From assembly GCA_905236895.1 (NCBI GenBank), contig CAJOQI010000054.1, positions 1 to 8,121 on the forward strand: a stretch of 8,121 nt of DNA. The letters are read 5' to 3'. The notes beneath the pieces were generated by a model. It had not been told where the DNA came from. It made no database searches and was given only the letters and a program-made list of their open reading frames with translations. The DNA is from an uncultured Peptostreptococcaceae bacterium. Its GTDB lineage: Bacteria > Bacillota > Clostridia > Peptostreptococcales > Anaerovoracaceae. Below are positions 1 through 6,121 of this stretch, piece by piece. The position numbers and the translations under genes were made by a program. Position 1 is the first letter of the stretch. The number at the start of each line of letters is the position of its first letter.

Positions 1-270
1 GCCAATTTCTATTTCAGGAGATGTCTCATAATCCGCATGAGCAAAAGCATTTACTATGATTTCTCTTAGAGCTCGTTCAGGTATTTCAGGTATATCTTTT
101 CTTTTTCTTAGTCCTATTTCACTTCGCCAATTAATATGATTAACCTTTATGTCGTCTGCATTGATGTATACTCCAGGAAGCGAAAACTGTTTTGCAAATC
201 CCTTCGTGATAGAGCTTTTGCCAGAGCCATTCGGACCCGCAAAAACAAGAATCATAGGCTTCCTATACAT
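1..270 (-). CDS. Chimeric partial ORF: zeta-toxin-like P-loop N-terminus joined to GHKL/AlbA-type ATP-binding segment
   Basis: This frame is open from an ATG at 270 to the window edge (90 codons, 3' end missing). Residues 1-42 resemble the start of a zeta-toxin/AAA kinase: a hydrophobic strand, a Walker A motif AGPNGSGKSS (residues 11-20) and VYINADDIK (34-42), typical of the first third of zeta-type P-loop proteins. From about residue 44 the text changes to IPEIPERALREIIVNAFAHADY (60-81, given here by its key parts REIIVN and AHADY), which matches the GHKL N-box (E70, N74) of HATPase_c_4/AlbA-type 'ATP-binding protein' regulators. No zeta catalytic core beyond Walker A is left. An AGGGGAG ribosome binding site lies about 8 nt upstream, and the ATG overlaps the upstream antitoxin-like gene by 8 nt, suggesting translational coupling. 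GC is about 32-37% over 1-180, below the rest of the window. It is probably a deletion fusion of two neighbouring genes and non-functional as a zeta toxin; a genuine novel fusion or an assembly error are alternatives. Confidence 0.6.
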   Translation of the reverse strand, partial: MYRKPMILVFAGPNGSGKSSITKGFAKQFSLPGVYINADDIKVNHINWRSEIGLRKRKDIPEIPERALREIIVNAFAHADYETSPEIEIG

Positions 271-436
271 ATATTTTCTCCCCTGAAGGCGAGAGTCTGT
301 ATACTTTTTTCTTGTCTTTATCCCAATAAGAAATTGGCTTGCCCTCTTCCTTTTTACGCGCAAGTTCGGATGCGACTCCTTCCTGGGCAGCCTTGATAAG
401 CTTTTTGTCAGAAGCTTTATTTATTTCTCGGCTCAT
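263..436 (-). CDS. Small antitoxin-like protein preceding a zeta-type toxin gene
   Basis: This 57-residue charged protein starts at the ATG at 436, chosen because AAAGGAG sits about 8 nt upstream; an upstream TTG at 484 in the same frame has no such site. It contains KKLIKAAQEGVASELARKK (residues 11-29), an Ala/Lys-rich probable helix, then GKPISYWDKDKKKVYRL (32-48) and a closing SGEKIYV, a layout like the short proteins found just upstream of zeta/AAA toxins in Clostridia and other bacteria ('helix, then PI-x-x-W-D-x-x-K-V-Y'). It is not similar to epsilon or PezA. Its stop overlaps the start of the P-loop gene by 8 nt, the usual arrangement of a toxin-antitoxin operon with the antitoxin first. 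If the downstream toxin is truncated, this would be an orphan antitoxin. The gene is well supported; the antitoxin role rests on position and general resemblance. Confidence 0.65.
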   Translation of the reverse strand: MSREINKASDKKLIKAAQEGVASELARKKEEGKPISYWDKDKKKVYRLSPSGEKIYV

Positions 437-470
437 ACTATTAACTCCTTTCGTGGTTTGCTCCCTATCT

Positions 471-499
471 ACAATATACCACAAGTTCTGCCTTTGTAA
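471..499 (-). promoter_or_regulatory. Possible promoter of the antitoxin-like gene
   Basis: Read on the minus strand, TTACAA (494-499) and TATTGT (471-476) are 17 nt apart; an alternative -10, TATATT (473-478), gives 15 nt. Both boxes are weak matches to sigma-A consensus, but the position, about 35 nt upstream of the start at 436, is suitable. Low confidence. Confidence 0.3.
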
Positions 500-517
500 T
501 ACTCCCTTTATTCTGAA

Positions 518-697
518 TCAAAGAATAAAACATAATAAGAAGAGCACCCTATAAAAGGGCGCTCTGCCATCTACTTCCATTCGTAGTGGAACACTTCGGC
601 GTGGTGAAACGTTTATCAAATACCACAGGAAAAAGACCCCGAAGATCCAGGGAATCTTATCCTCCATTTCGATTTTCTTAACATAAGTTTGTGGCAT
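518..697 (-). CDS. Small hypothetical membrane peptide, probably frameshifted
   Basis: The ATG at 697 has a GAGGAAGAG ribosome binding site and a good promoter 25-60 nt upstream, so a gene starts here. The first 30 residues read MPQTYVKKIEMEDK followed by a 16-residue hydrophobic segment (IPWIFGVFFLWYLINV), which looks like one membrane-spanning helix. I do not recognise the family. The open frame continues to 518 (59 aa), but its last 15 or so codons run through the terminator hairpin, which is not expected of an intact gene. A +1 shift near 612-616 (AACGTTTCA) gives instead FHHAEVFHYEWK and a TAG at 571-573, five bases before the hairpin, a 41-residue product. The likeliest readings are a one-base insertion (mutation or sequencing error) or, less likely, +1 recoding. 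The function is unknown. Confidence 0.5.
   Translation of the reverse strand: MPQTYVKKIEMEDKIPWIFGVFFLWYLINVSPRRSVPLRMEVDGRAPFYRVLFLLCFIL
523..565 (-). terminator. Rho-independent terminator of the small membrane-peptide gene
   Basis: The arms 541-550 and 556-565 pair as AGAGC-x-CCCT with AGGG-x-GCTCT, one mismatch, 5-nt loop. On the minus strand the stem is followed by a T-rich tail (540-523: TCTTATTATGTTTTATT). The plus-strand side has no T run, so it works for minus-strand transcripts coming from the gene starting at 697. Confidence 0.6.
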
Positions 698-728
698 AAT
701 ATCTCTTCCTCTCTTTTGTACAAAGGAT

Positions 729-757
729 ATCATAAGCCAAATCGTGAATAATATCAA
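729..757 (-). promoter_or_regulatory. Sigma-A-like promoter for the small membrane peptide
   Basis: On the minus strand, TTGATA (752-757) and TATGAT (729-734) are exactly 17 nt apart, each 5 of 6 to consensus. Transcription should start near 722, giving a leader of about 25 nt with a GAGGAAGAG ribosome binding site before the ATG at 697. It lies back to back with the plus-strand promoter at 777-785. Confidence 0.65.
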
Positions 758-776
758 ATGGCTCTGAGTTTCTTTA

Positions 777-785
777 TGATATAAT
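777..785 (+). promoter_or_regulatory. Extended -10 promoter placing the mRNA start at the DUF3810 start codon
   Basis: TGATATAAT (777-785) is a perfect extended -10 (TGn plus TATAAT). No good -35 box is visible 16-18 nt upstream, which is common for extended -10 promoters. With the usual 6-7 nt spacing, transcription starts at 791-793, on the A of the ATG at 792. There is no Shine-Dalgarno in the gap, so a leaderless mRNA is predicted. Confidence 0.6.
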
Positions 786-791
786 TCTTTT

Positions 792-1889
792 ATGGATGCG
801 AAGGATGTTCAGAAATCAAAACCAAAGAATCCAAAAGCCCTATCCATGGGCAAGAGCAGAAAAGGCTCCGGGATACTTTTCCCTGTGGCCACCCTTCTTT
901 TATTTGCCTTAAGTCTGGCACTTTTTGCTCTGCCCAGGGTTTCAAAAGGCTTTGCCAACCGGTATTCCGGAAATATATATCCACTTTGGCAAGGAAGTCT
1001 GGGAAGATTCTCCGGACTTTTCCCCTTTGCCCTTTCTGAACTTATCCTCTATTCTCTTCCCATTCTTCTCATTATTGATATAGCCATTAATCGGAAGAGA
1101 TTGCTTCAGGTTTTAAAGCATATTGTTTTTGCCCTTGCCCTCATTCTCTTTCTCTATGAGGCTAACTGCGGCGTCAATTATTATCGTGATACCTTTGCTA
1201 AAACAGAGGGCATTGAAGTGCGCTCTCAGTTCACCAAAGAAGAGCTCTACGATTTCTGTCTCTTCGCCGTAAATGGAATAATAGAAAATCCCGGAGAATA
1301 TCCAAGGGGCAAGGCGCTTGCTTTGGAAGCCAAGAGTGCCATGGAAGGGCTGGCGGAGAAATATCCATCTCTGAAAGGCTATTATCCAAACCCCAAGGCC
1401 TTGGTGGTCTCTCGCCCCTTCACCAAGATGGAAGTTACGGGTATCTACTCCCCTTTTACAATAGAAGCAAATTACAATAGAGAGCTACCCGGCTATGACC
1501 TGCCTTATACTGCCTGCCATGAGCTTTCCCATCTTAGAGGCTTTATGGACGAGGGGGAAGCAAATTTCATAGGTTGGTTGGCATGCCTTAACTCAGACAA
1601 CCAGTCTTTTAGAAGAAGCGCCTATATGCTTGCCTGGATCTACGGCGGAAATGCCCTGAACAAAGAGGACCCGAAACTCAGGGAATCCCTTAGAAATATG
1701 TTTCCCGAAGAGGCCAAGGCGGAGTTCAAAGCAGCCAATGAATTCTGGGCAGCCTACGAATCCCCCGCATCTCAGGTACAAAATAAGATTAACGACGCAT
1801 ATTTAAAATCCAACGGTCTTAAGGAAGGTATAAAAAGTTACGACGGAGTTCTGGCTCTTATGCTTTCCTGGTACCAGGATAATCATTAA
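792..1889 (+). CDS. DUF3810 family membrane protein with HExxH (putative zinc metalloprotease)
   Basis: This 365-residue protein has a basic, Ser/Lys-rich N-terminal tail, three hydrophobic segments (about 28-49, 76-97 and 106-123) and a long domain after them. That domain carries ACHELSHLRGF (241-251), an HExxH zinc-protease signature with H243, E244 and H247, followed by DEGEAN (253-258), where E254 or E256 could be the third zinc ligand. Three membrane helices followed by an HExxH domain with CHELSH/EGEAN is the pattern of DUF3810; substrates of the family are not established, so protease activity is inferred. The ATG at 792 has no ribosome binding site and sits at the predicted transcription start. 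The next Met (codon 19, at 846) also lacks one, so leaderless initiation is the best reading. No strong terminator follows; transcription may run to the hairpin at 2191. Confidence 0.85.
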   Translation: MDAKDVQKSKPKNPKALSMGKSRKGSGILFPVATLLLFALSLALFALPRVSKGFANRYSGNIYPLWQGSLGRFSGLFPFALSELILYSLPILLIIDIAINRKRLLQVLKHIVFALALILFLYEANCGVNYYRDTFAKTEGIEVRSQFTKEELYDFCLFAVNGIIENPGEYPRGKALALEAKSAMEGLAEKYPSLKGYYPNPKALVVSRPFTKMEVTGIYSPFTIEANYNRELPGYDLPYTACHELSHLRGFMDEGEANFIGWLACLNSDNQSFRRSAYMLAWIYGGNALNKEDPKLRESLRNMFPEEAKAEFKAANEFWAAYESPASQVQNKINDAYLKSNGLKEGIKSYDGVLALMLSWYQDNH

Positions 1890-1940
1890 TCCTTTCCTTC
1901 CTCCTAACATTGCATATTCTACGTAAGCAGAAAACATTGA

Positions 1941-2168
1941 CAAGGAAGAGACGTTGTTATAGCCGGTGCAGGTGGTGCAGGTATGACAGCAGCCATCACA
2001 GCAGCTCAGAATGGCAAATCCGTTATTATCCTTGAAAAGGCTACTATCGTTGGCGGTAACACCAGTTACGCCACAGGCGGTGTGCACGGCGGAAACCGCC
2101 TTGGCGGAAACGCAGTTGCAGACTTTACCGTATTCGGAAGGATTGCAGGCGAAAGCGCATCCAAATAA
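1941..2168 (+). pseudogene. Remnant of a flavocytochrome c / fumarate reductase-like flavoprotein (5' lost, large internal deletion)
   Basis: The frame opens just after a TGA at 1938-1940 and has no suitable start codon before the conserved part. It begins [16 protein letters not shown], the FAD-binding GxGxxG motif, followed by an LEK and [10 protein letters not shown], which are the first 45 or so residues of the FAD domain of fumarate reductase/urocanate reductase-type proteins. It then jumps directly to [20 protein letters not shown] and RIAG, which in full-length proteins (about 450-600 residues) belong at the C-terminal end of the FAD domain. The join is at a GG pair near 2072-2083. Roughly 350 residues or more, including the substrate domain, are missing, so it cannot be active. 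The rest of the frame is intact up to TAA at 2166, and a strong terminator follows. Confidence 0.8.
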
Positions 2169-2190
2169 TTGAACCTCCAATTAGTATTTT

Positions 2191-2222
2191 AAGAATCACC
2201 TCCCTGGAGGTGATTCTTTTTT
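2191..2222 (+). terminator. Rho-independent terminator after the flavoprotein remnant
   Basis: The arms 2191-2203 (AAGAATCACCTCC) and 2206-2218 (GGAGGTGATTCTT) are perfect complements around CT; in practice the loop is CCTG. Six T residues (2217-2222) follow, giving a strong plus-strand terminator. It isolates the transpeptidase gene from upstream transcription. The stem happens to contain an anti-Shine-Dalgarno and a Shine-Dalgarno sequence. Confidence 0.9.
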
Positions 2223-2236
2223 CCAAGAGTCCAAAC

Positions 2237-2265
2237 TTGTTTTTTTACTTTCACTAATATATATT
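2237..2265 (+). promoter_or_regulatory. Promoter of the L,D-transpeptidase gene, 2-4 nt from its start codon
   Basis: TTGTTT (2237-2242) and TATATT (2260-2265) are 17 nt apart. The start of transcription is expected at 2271-2273, only 2-4 nt before the ATG at 2275. If TATTAT (2262-2267) is the -10 instead, the start falls on the ATG itself. Either way there is no room for a Shine-Dalgarno. Confidence 0.5.
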
Positions 2266-2274
2266 ATCTCTTGT

Positions 2275-3870
2275 ATGAACGAGGAAGACAAAGTAATCAA
2301 GACAACTGAAGAAAACTTGGTTGCGGAAGCAGAAACAATGGATACCATCTCCGAAAAAGAGACAGTATCCCTTGTTTTGGTTGAAGAACTCCCTTCCGAC
2401 CAAGAGGACCCTTCTGATGAGTCTTCCGACCCTGCAGAGGAAGCTTCTCCTGCTGAGGCGCCTTCTCCCGCTGAAGAGCCAAAGAAAAGAGGTTTTGTTA
2501 AGGCTATAGCCTTTGTCCTCACTCTTCTGGCCTTCCTTGGAATAGGATATGCCTCAGGCTATATTCTTTCCTGCACCAAGTTTATGCCCAATACATATCT
2601 GGAGGATCCTATCAACAATACCACCACCAATATCAGCAATTTCAATGCCGAAAAGGTGGCCAATTTGCTTTGCGCCGATACGCCCCAAGTTACCATTACC
2701 CAGAAGGATTGTAAAACCGGGGAGCCTGTGATTGAAACCCTTACCTTGGACGGCAGCATCGACGCCTCCCTATCCTACGACACCCAGTCCTGGATAGATA
2801 ATCAGGATCACAGCAAATGGTTTATGAATCTCTTCAATGAGAAAACAATTGAGAAGCCCGAGGCGGATACGAACTTTGATCCCCTCCTCCTTAAGCGTGC
2901 GGTGAACAGACTATATTGCATGCAAAGCAGCCACAATATCAAAGCCAAAAATGCCTATATCAAAGAATCCTTCAAGGACGGCAAGGCTCAATATTCTATC
3001 GTACCTTCGGTGGAAGGTGCAAAGATAGACAAGGACCAAGCCTATGAAAGAATCCAAGAGGCTGTGGACAGAGCCTTAAAGGACAATGCCAGCCAGGATG
3101 TGGATTTGATGGATCTCTACGATCTGCCTACCATTAAAGAGGATAATGCGGATTTAATCAAATCCTTCAAGCATATTAAAGAAATCATGTCCAAGACCAT
3201 AAAGGTCCATCCCACAAGCTGGGCAACCGAAACCATTTCCGGCGAAACCTTAAGAGGTCTTTTGAACATGAACGAAGAGGGATTCTCCGTAAACGAGGAA
3301 GCCTTAAAGGATTACGTGGAAACCATAGGTTCTTGGTATAGTATTTCCAAATTCAACTATGTCAATCAAGATACTCTGTATGACAGCTTGAAAACCGCCC
3401 TTCTCGATACCAAGGACAAGGAAATTGATGCGGATTGGATTGAAATCATTCCCGAACCCAAGGGAAAGAGCAATAGCCCCTCCATCATAGAGGTGTCTAT
3501 CGGCGATCAATACCTTTGGTATTACGAATACGGCAAGCTCATCCTCTCCTCTCCCGTTGTAACCGGCAATCCCAACGCGGGGAAGAAGGCAACCTTCCTG
3601 GGAACCAATTATGTTCACACCAAGGCAACCAATGTAAGGCTTAAGAGTGACGACAAGGACGACCCCTATGATGTAAAAGTTAAATACTGGATTGGAATCG
3701 ACGGAAGCGGTTACTACGGAATTCACGACGCTGAGTGGCGCTGGTCCTTTGGAGGAGACATATATACATATAGTCCTTCCCACGGCTGCGTCAACATTCC
3801 CTCGGATGTGGCAGCCAGGCTTTACGATTTGGTGAGAGTCGGAGAAACCGACGTATATATTTACTGGTAA
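2275..3870 (+). CDS. Membrane-anchored L,D-transpeptidase (PG-binding_4 plus YkuD)
   Basis: This 531-residue protein is a peptidoglycan cross-linking or modifying enzyme. Residues 1-70 are an acidic Glu/Ser/Pro-rich cytoplasmic tail, then KKRGF and one membrane helix (about 74-98). Residues about 120-390 resemble the repeated PG-binding_4 module found before YkuD domains in Clostridia. The YkuD domain runs from about 402 (SIIEVSIGDQYLWYYEYGK) to the end, with the active-site motif IHDAEWR (H484) and SHGCVN (502-507, catalytic C505). The length and order fit the clostridial 'L,D-transpeptidase/peptidoglycan binding protein' family. Such enzymes use tetrapeptide donors and form 3-3 cross-links or attach proteins. 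The ATG at 2275 has no ribosome binding site; an alternative start, Met22 at 2338, has a weak GGAAG 8 nt upstream but would keep the same membrane and catalytic parts. Confidence 0.92.
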   Translation: MNEEDKVIKTTEENLVAEAETMDTISEKETVSLVLVEELPSDQEDPSDESSDPAEEASPAEAPSPAEEPKKRGFVKAIAFVLTLLAFLGIGYASGYILSCTKFMPNTYLEDPINNTTTNISNFNAEKVANLLCADTPQVTITQKDCKTGEPVIETLTLDGSIDASLSYDTQSWIDNQDHSKWFMNLFNEKTIEKPEADTNFDPLLLKRAVNRLYCMQSSHNIKAKNAYIKESFKDGKAQYSIVPSVEGAKIDKDQAYERIQEAVDRALKDNASQDVDLMDLYDLPTIKEDNADLIKSFKHIKEIMSKTIKVHPTSWATETISGETLRGLLNMNEEGFSVNEEALKDYVETIGSWYSISKFNYVNQDTLYDSLKTALLDTKDKEIDADWIEIIPEPKGKSNSPSIIEVSIGDQYLWYYEYGKLILSSPVVTGNPNAGKKATFLGTNYVHTKATNVRLKSDDKDDPYDVKVKYWIGIDGSGYYGIHDAEWRWSFGGDIYTYSPSHGCVNIPSDVAARLYDLVRVGETDVYIYW

Positions 3871-3874
3871 ACAA

Positions 3875-3899
3875 AAGAGACAGGCATGGCCTGTCTCTT
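3875..3899. terminator. Bidirectional rho-independent terminator between convergent genes
   Basis: AAGAGACAGGC (3875-3885) and GCCTGTCTCTT (3889-3899) form a perfect 11-bp stem with an ATG loop. The plus side is followed by CTTTCTTTCC and the minus side by TTTTGTTT, so it can end both the transpeptidase mRNA and the minus-strand DUF1292 mRNA. Confidence 0.88.
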
Positions 3900-3922
3900 C
3901 TTTCTTTCCATTTTGTTAAAGA

Positions 3923-4198
3923 TTACTCCTCGCTTGCCATGATGGTATCGAACTCCTCAACCACCTTTGCAAAGAGATCGTCGTCTTCAATGTCGACAAT
4001 TTCAAACTCGTCTTCACCTACTTCTCTGTATCCATAGATGTATACATCGTCGCTGTCATCCAGTGGAATAAGAGCGATATAATCATGTCCGTCATAATCG
4101 AAAACGCCCATGATTTCGCATTCGATATTTTCGTCGTCGTCAAATTCCAGAGTTATGATATCAGCTTCGTCCTGAACTTTATTCTTATTCTCAGCCAT
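3923..4198 (-). CDS. DUF1292 (YrzB-like) small acidic protein
   Basis: This 91-residue, strongly acidic protein has the DUF1292 pattern: ITLEFDDDENIECEIMGVF (residues 15-33), then YDGHDYIALIPLDDSDDVYIYGY (35-57) and a closing EFEIVDIEDDDLFAKVVEEFD. These are the alternating strand and acidic-loop segments of the family, which is widespread in Firmicutes and has no established function. A good GGAGGAAAT ribosome binding site lies upstream of the ATG at 4198. It follows uvrC by 48 nt on the same strand, with no clear terminator or strong promoter between, so read-through from uvrC is likely. It ends at the shared terminator. Confidence 0.9.
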   Translation of the reverse strand: MAENKNKVQDEADIITLEFDDDENIECEIMGVFDYDGHDYIALIPLDDSDDVYIYGYREVGEDEFEIVDIEDDDLFAKVVEEFDTIMASEE

Positions 4199-4246
4199 TT
4201 ATTTCCTCCATTTTTAAGTTAACAGAATTGCCCTATTAATATATCA

Positions 4247-6118
4247 TCAGACCTGCTTTCCGTCAATCAATCCGAAGAAGTCTATAACCGCTTTTGCGGA
4301 AGCTTTGTTCATTCCTTCCACCTTCATGAGTTCTTCCATGGAGGCCTTTTTTATTTCCTCCACAGAGCCGAAGTGAGAAAGCAAAGCGTTTCTTCTCTTG
4401 GGACCGATTCCATCTATATCATCCAGCACGGAAGTGATGGCACTCTTACCTCTAAGATTTCTATGATACTCTATGGCAAAGCGGTGAACCTCCTCCTGAA
4501 TGGTTCCGCAGTATCTGAACAGTTCCGGACTTTTGCTTAGGTCCAATTCCTGGCCGGTAGCGAAGACTATCGCTCTGGTTCTGTGGCTGTCGTCCTTTGC
4601 CATACCAACTACGGGAACATCCAGTCCCAGATTATCCAATACGGTTTTGGCCGCAGTCACCTGGCCCTGACCGCCATCCATAAAAATGCAATCGGGAAGA
4701 ACCCCAAAGGCAGGATCCCCCATATTATATCTCTTGAATCTTCTTTCCAGCATTTCCCTAAGGCTGGCATAGTCATCCGGTCCTTCCACGGTTTTAATCT
4801 TAAACCGCCTATAGTCCTTACGTATTTTTCTGAGCCCCTGGAAAACCACCATGGCACCAACAGAGTCCACCCCGTTGGTATTGGAGATATCATAGGATTC
4901 GATTCTGTATTCCTTACCATCTGCAGGTTCTCTATTCCAGCCACCTTTTTCCATGACCAGGGCTACCTGCTCCTTTAAGGTCTGTCTTTTTTCTCTGCCG
5001 CTTTCCGCCTTCTCCCTAAGGGTTTTGATCATCTCTTCTCTATCTCCCTGGGCCAGCTTTAGCAATCCCCGCTTATGTCCTTTCTGAGGCACGGAGATTT
5101 TCACCCTATGCTTCCCCTCACTCAAGAAAGATTCAAGAAGTTCCTGATCCTCAGGCAATTCTTCAACCAAAATCTCCTTTGGCACCTCTGCCCATTTGCT
5201 ATAGTATTGCTTGATGAATTCTCCCGTAAGAGCCTTCAGGCTGTCGCTTTCCTCCGCCTGAAGATCAAAGCTTTCTCGACCGATTAGTTTACCGTCACGA
5301 ACGGAGAATAAAAGCATAAAGGCTTTCTCCCCCTCCTCCTCTGCGGCAACGGGAAGAACCACATCAAAGTCGCTGTCCTTTACCATGGTTACCCTCTGGG
5401 TGTCGCCCAGGGTTTTGGCCGCGACAATACAGTCTCTTAGGCGAGCTCCCTCTTCAAACCTCATTTCCCGGGAGGCCTTTTCCATCTCTTCCTCAAGATG
5501 TTTGATGAGTTTTTTGTTTCGCCCAGAAAGGAAGTCCACTATTTCTTCAATATTCTTTCTGTATTCTTCCCTATCTACCTCTCCCGTACATATTCCGCTG
5601 CACTCTTTGATATGGTAGTTTAAGCAGGGCTTGAATCCCGCAGGAAAGGATTGGGCGGAGCAGCGCTTAAGGGAATAGGCACCCGACAGCAACTCCACCA
5701 TCATATTCACCGCACCGACGTCGCTATAAGGACCAAAATACTTATTGCCGTCTTTCTTCAAGATTCTGGTTTTAAGAACTCGGGAATAATCTTCATTGAG
5801 AGTAATGACAATATATGGATAGGTTTTATCGTCCCTAAGAAGCACATTGTATTTTGGCATATACTTCTTTATGAGGTTGTTCTCAAGTATAAGGGCCTCC
5901 ATCTCCGTTTCGCAGGTAATATAGTCGAACTCCGCAATCTGAGATGTAAGGGCTCTAAGCTTGGGCGTGGACTTACCGTAGCTCTGGAAATACTGCCTTA
6001 CTCTATTGCGAAGAGAGACGGCTTTTCCCACGTAAATAACCTGACCCAATCTGTCCTTATGCATATAAACTCCCGGTTTGTCCGGGAGTTTTTTGAGATT
6101 TTCCTTTATGTCGAACAT
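4247..6118 (-). CDS. uvrC: UvrABC excinuclease subunit C
   Basis: This 623-residue, full-length UvrC makes the 3' and 5' incisions of nucleotide excision repair with UvrA and UvrB. The GIY-YIG nuclease is at about 11-95 (KPGVYMH, IYVGKA, R37, E79). Four cysteines, C153, C165, C173 and C177 (RCS, KPC, ECSGIC), match the iron-sulfur cluster ligands described for E. coli UvrC. The UVR/UvrB-binding helix is at about 204-235 (FEEGARLRD). The RNase H-like nuclease is at about 403-556, with D410 in YDISN, D481 in FMDGGQGQ and H545 in VHRFAIEYHR. Two helix-hairpin-helix motifs close the protein (IDGIGPKRRNALL and VEGMNKASAKAV). It starts 3 nt after the carboxypeptidase stop; the nearest GGAGG is 13 nt upstream, inside that gene, so translation is probably coupled. 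The first codons form a hairpin (see the entry at 6068). Confidence 0.98.
   Translation of the reverse strand: MFDIKENLKKLPDKPGVYMHKDRLGQVIYVGKAVSLRNRVRQYFQSYGKSTPKLRALTSQIAEFDYITCETEMEALILENNLIKKYMPKYNVLLRDDKTYPYIVITLNEDYSRVLKTRILKKDGNKYFGPYSDVGAVNMMVELLSGAYSLKRCSAQSFPAGFKPCLNYHIKECSGICTGEVDREEYRKNIEEIVDFLSGRNKKLIKHLEEEMEKASREMRFEEGARLRDCIVAAKTLGDTQRVTMVKDSDFDVVLPVAAEEEGEKAFMLLFSVRDGKLIGRESFDLQAEESDSLKALTGEFIKQYYSKWAEVPKEILVEELPEDQELLESFLSEGKHRVKISVPQKGHKRGLLKLAQGDREEMIKTLREKAESGREKRQTLKEQVALVMEKGGWNREPADGKEYRIESYDISNTNGVDSVGAMVVFQGLRKIRKDYRRFKIKTVEGPDDYASLREMLERRFKRYNMGDPAFGVLPDCIFMDGGQGQVTAAKTVLDNLGLDVPVVGMAKDDSHRTRAIVFATGQELDLSKSPELFRYCGTIQEEVHRFAIEYHRNLRGKSAITSVLDDIDGIGPKRRNALLSHFGSVEEIKKASMEELMKVEGMNKASAKAVIDFFGLIDGKQV
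6068..6094 (+). other. Terminator-like hairpin inside the 5' end of uvrC, antisense to it
   Basis: On the plus strand, AACTCCCGG (6068-6076) and CCGGGAGTT (6082-6090) form a perfect 9-bp GC-rich stem with a 5-nt loop (TTTGT), followed by TTTT (six T residues in total from 6089). This is the form of a rho-independent terminator for antisense transcripts. In the uvrC mRNA the same bases form a hairpin 28-50 nt into the coding sequence, over codons for KKLPDKPGV. Because that peptide is conserved in UvrC the fold may be partly accidental. Confidence 0.5.
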
Positions 6119-6121
6119 GGA

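Noticed and set aside
1876..1893. AGGAT/ATCCT hairpin as a terminator of the DUF3810 gene
   Set aside because: Only 5 bp with an 8-nt loop, overlapping the stop codon, and no T run after it.
1937..1965. Perfect TTGACA at 1937-1942 as a promoter for the flavoprotein remnant
   Set aside because: No acceptable -10 box at 16-18 nt (ATAGCC, TAGCCG), and the remnant has no start codon.
3304..3783. 159-codon minus-strand frame inside the L,D-transpeptidase
   Set aside because: It overlaps the conserved YkuD domain and its translation has no recognisable features.
4199..4246. Separate promoter for the DUF1292 gene
   Set aside because: The 48-nt gap is AT-rich, but I find no -35/-10 pair at proper spacing; read-through from uvrC explains expression.
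4583..4978. Long plus-strand open frames within uvrC (and others at 5651-6223)
   Set aside because: They are antisense shadows of a fully conserved gene and have no ribosome binding site or family resemblance.
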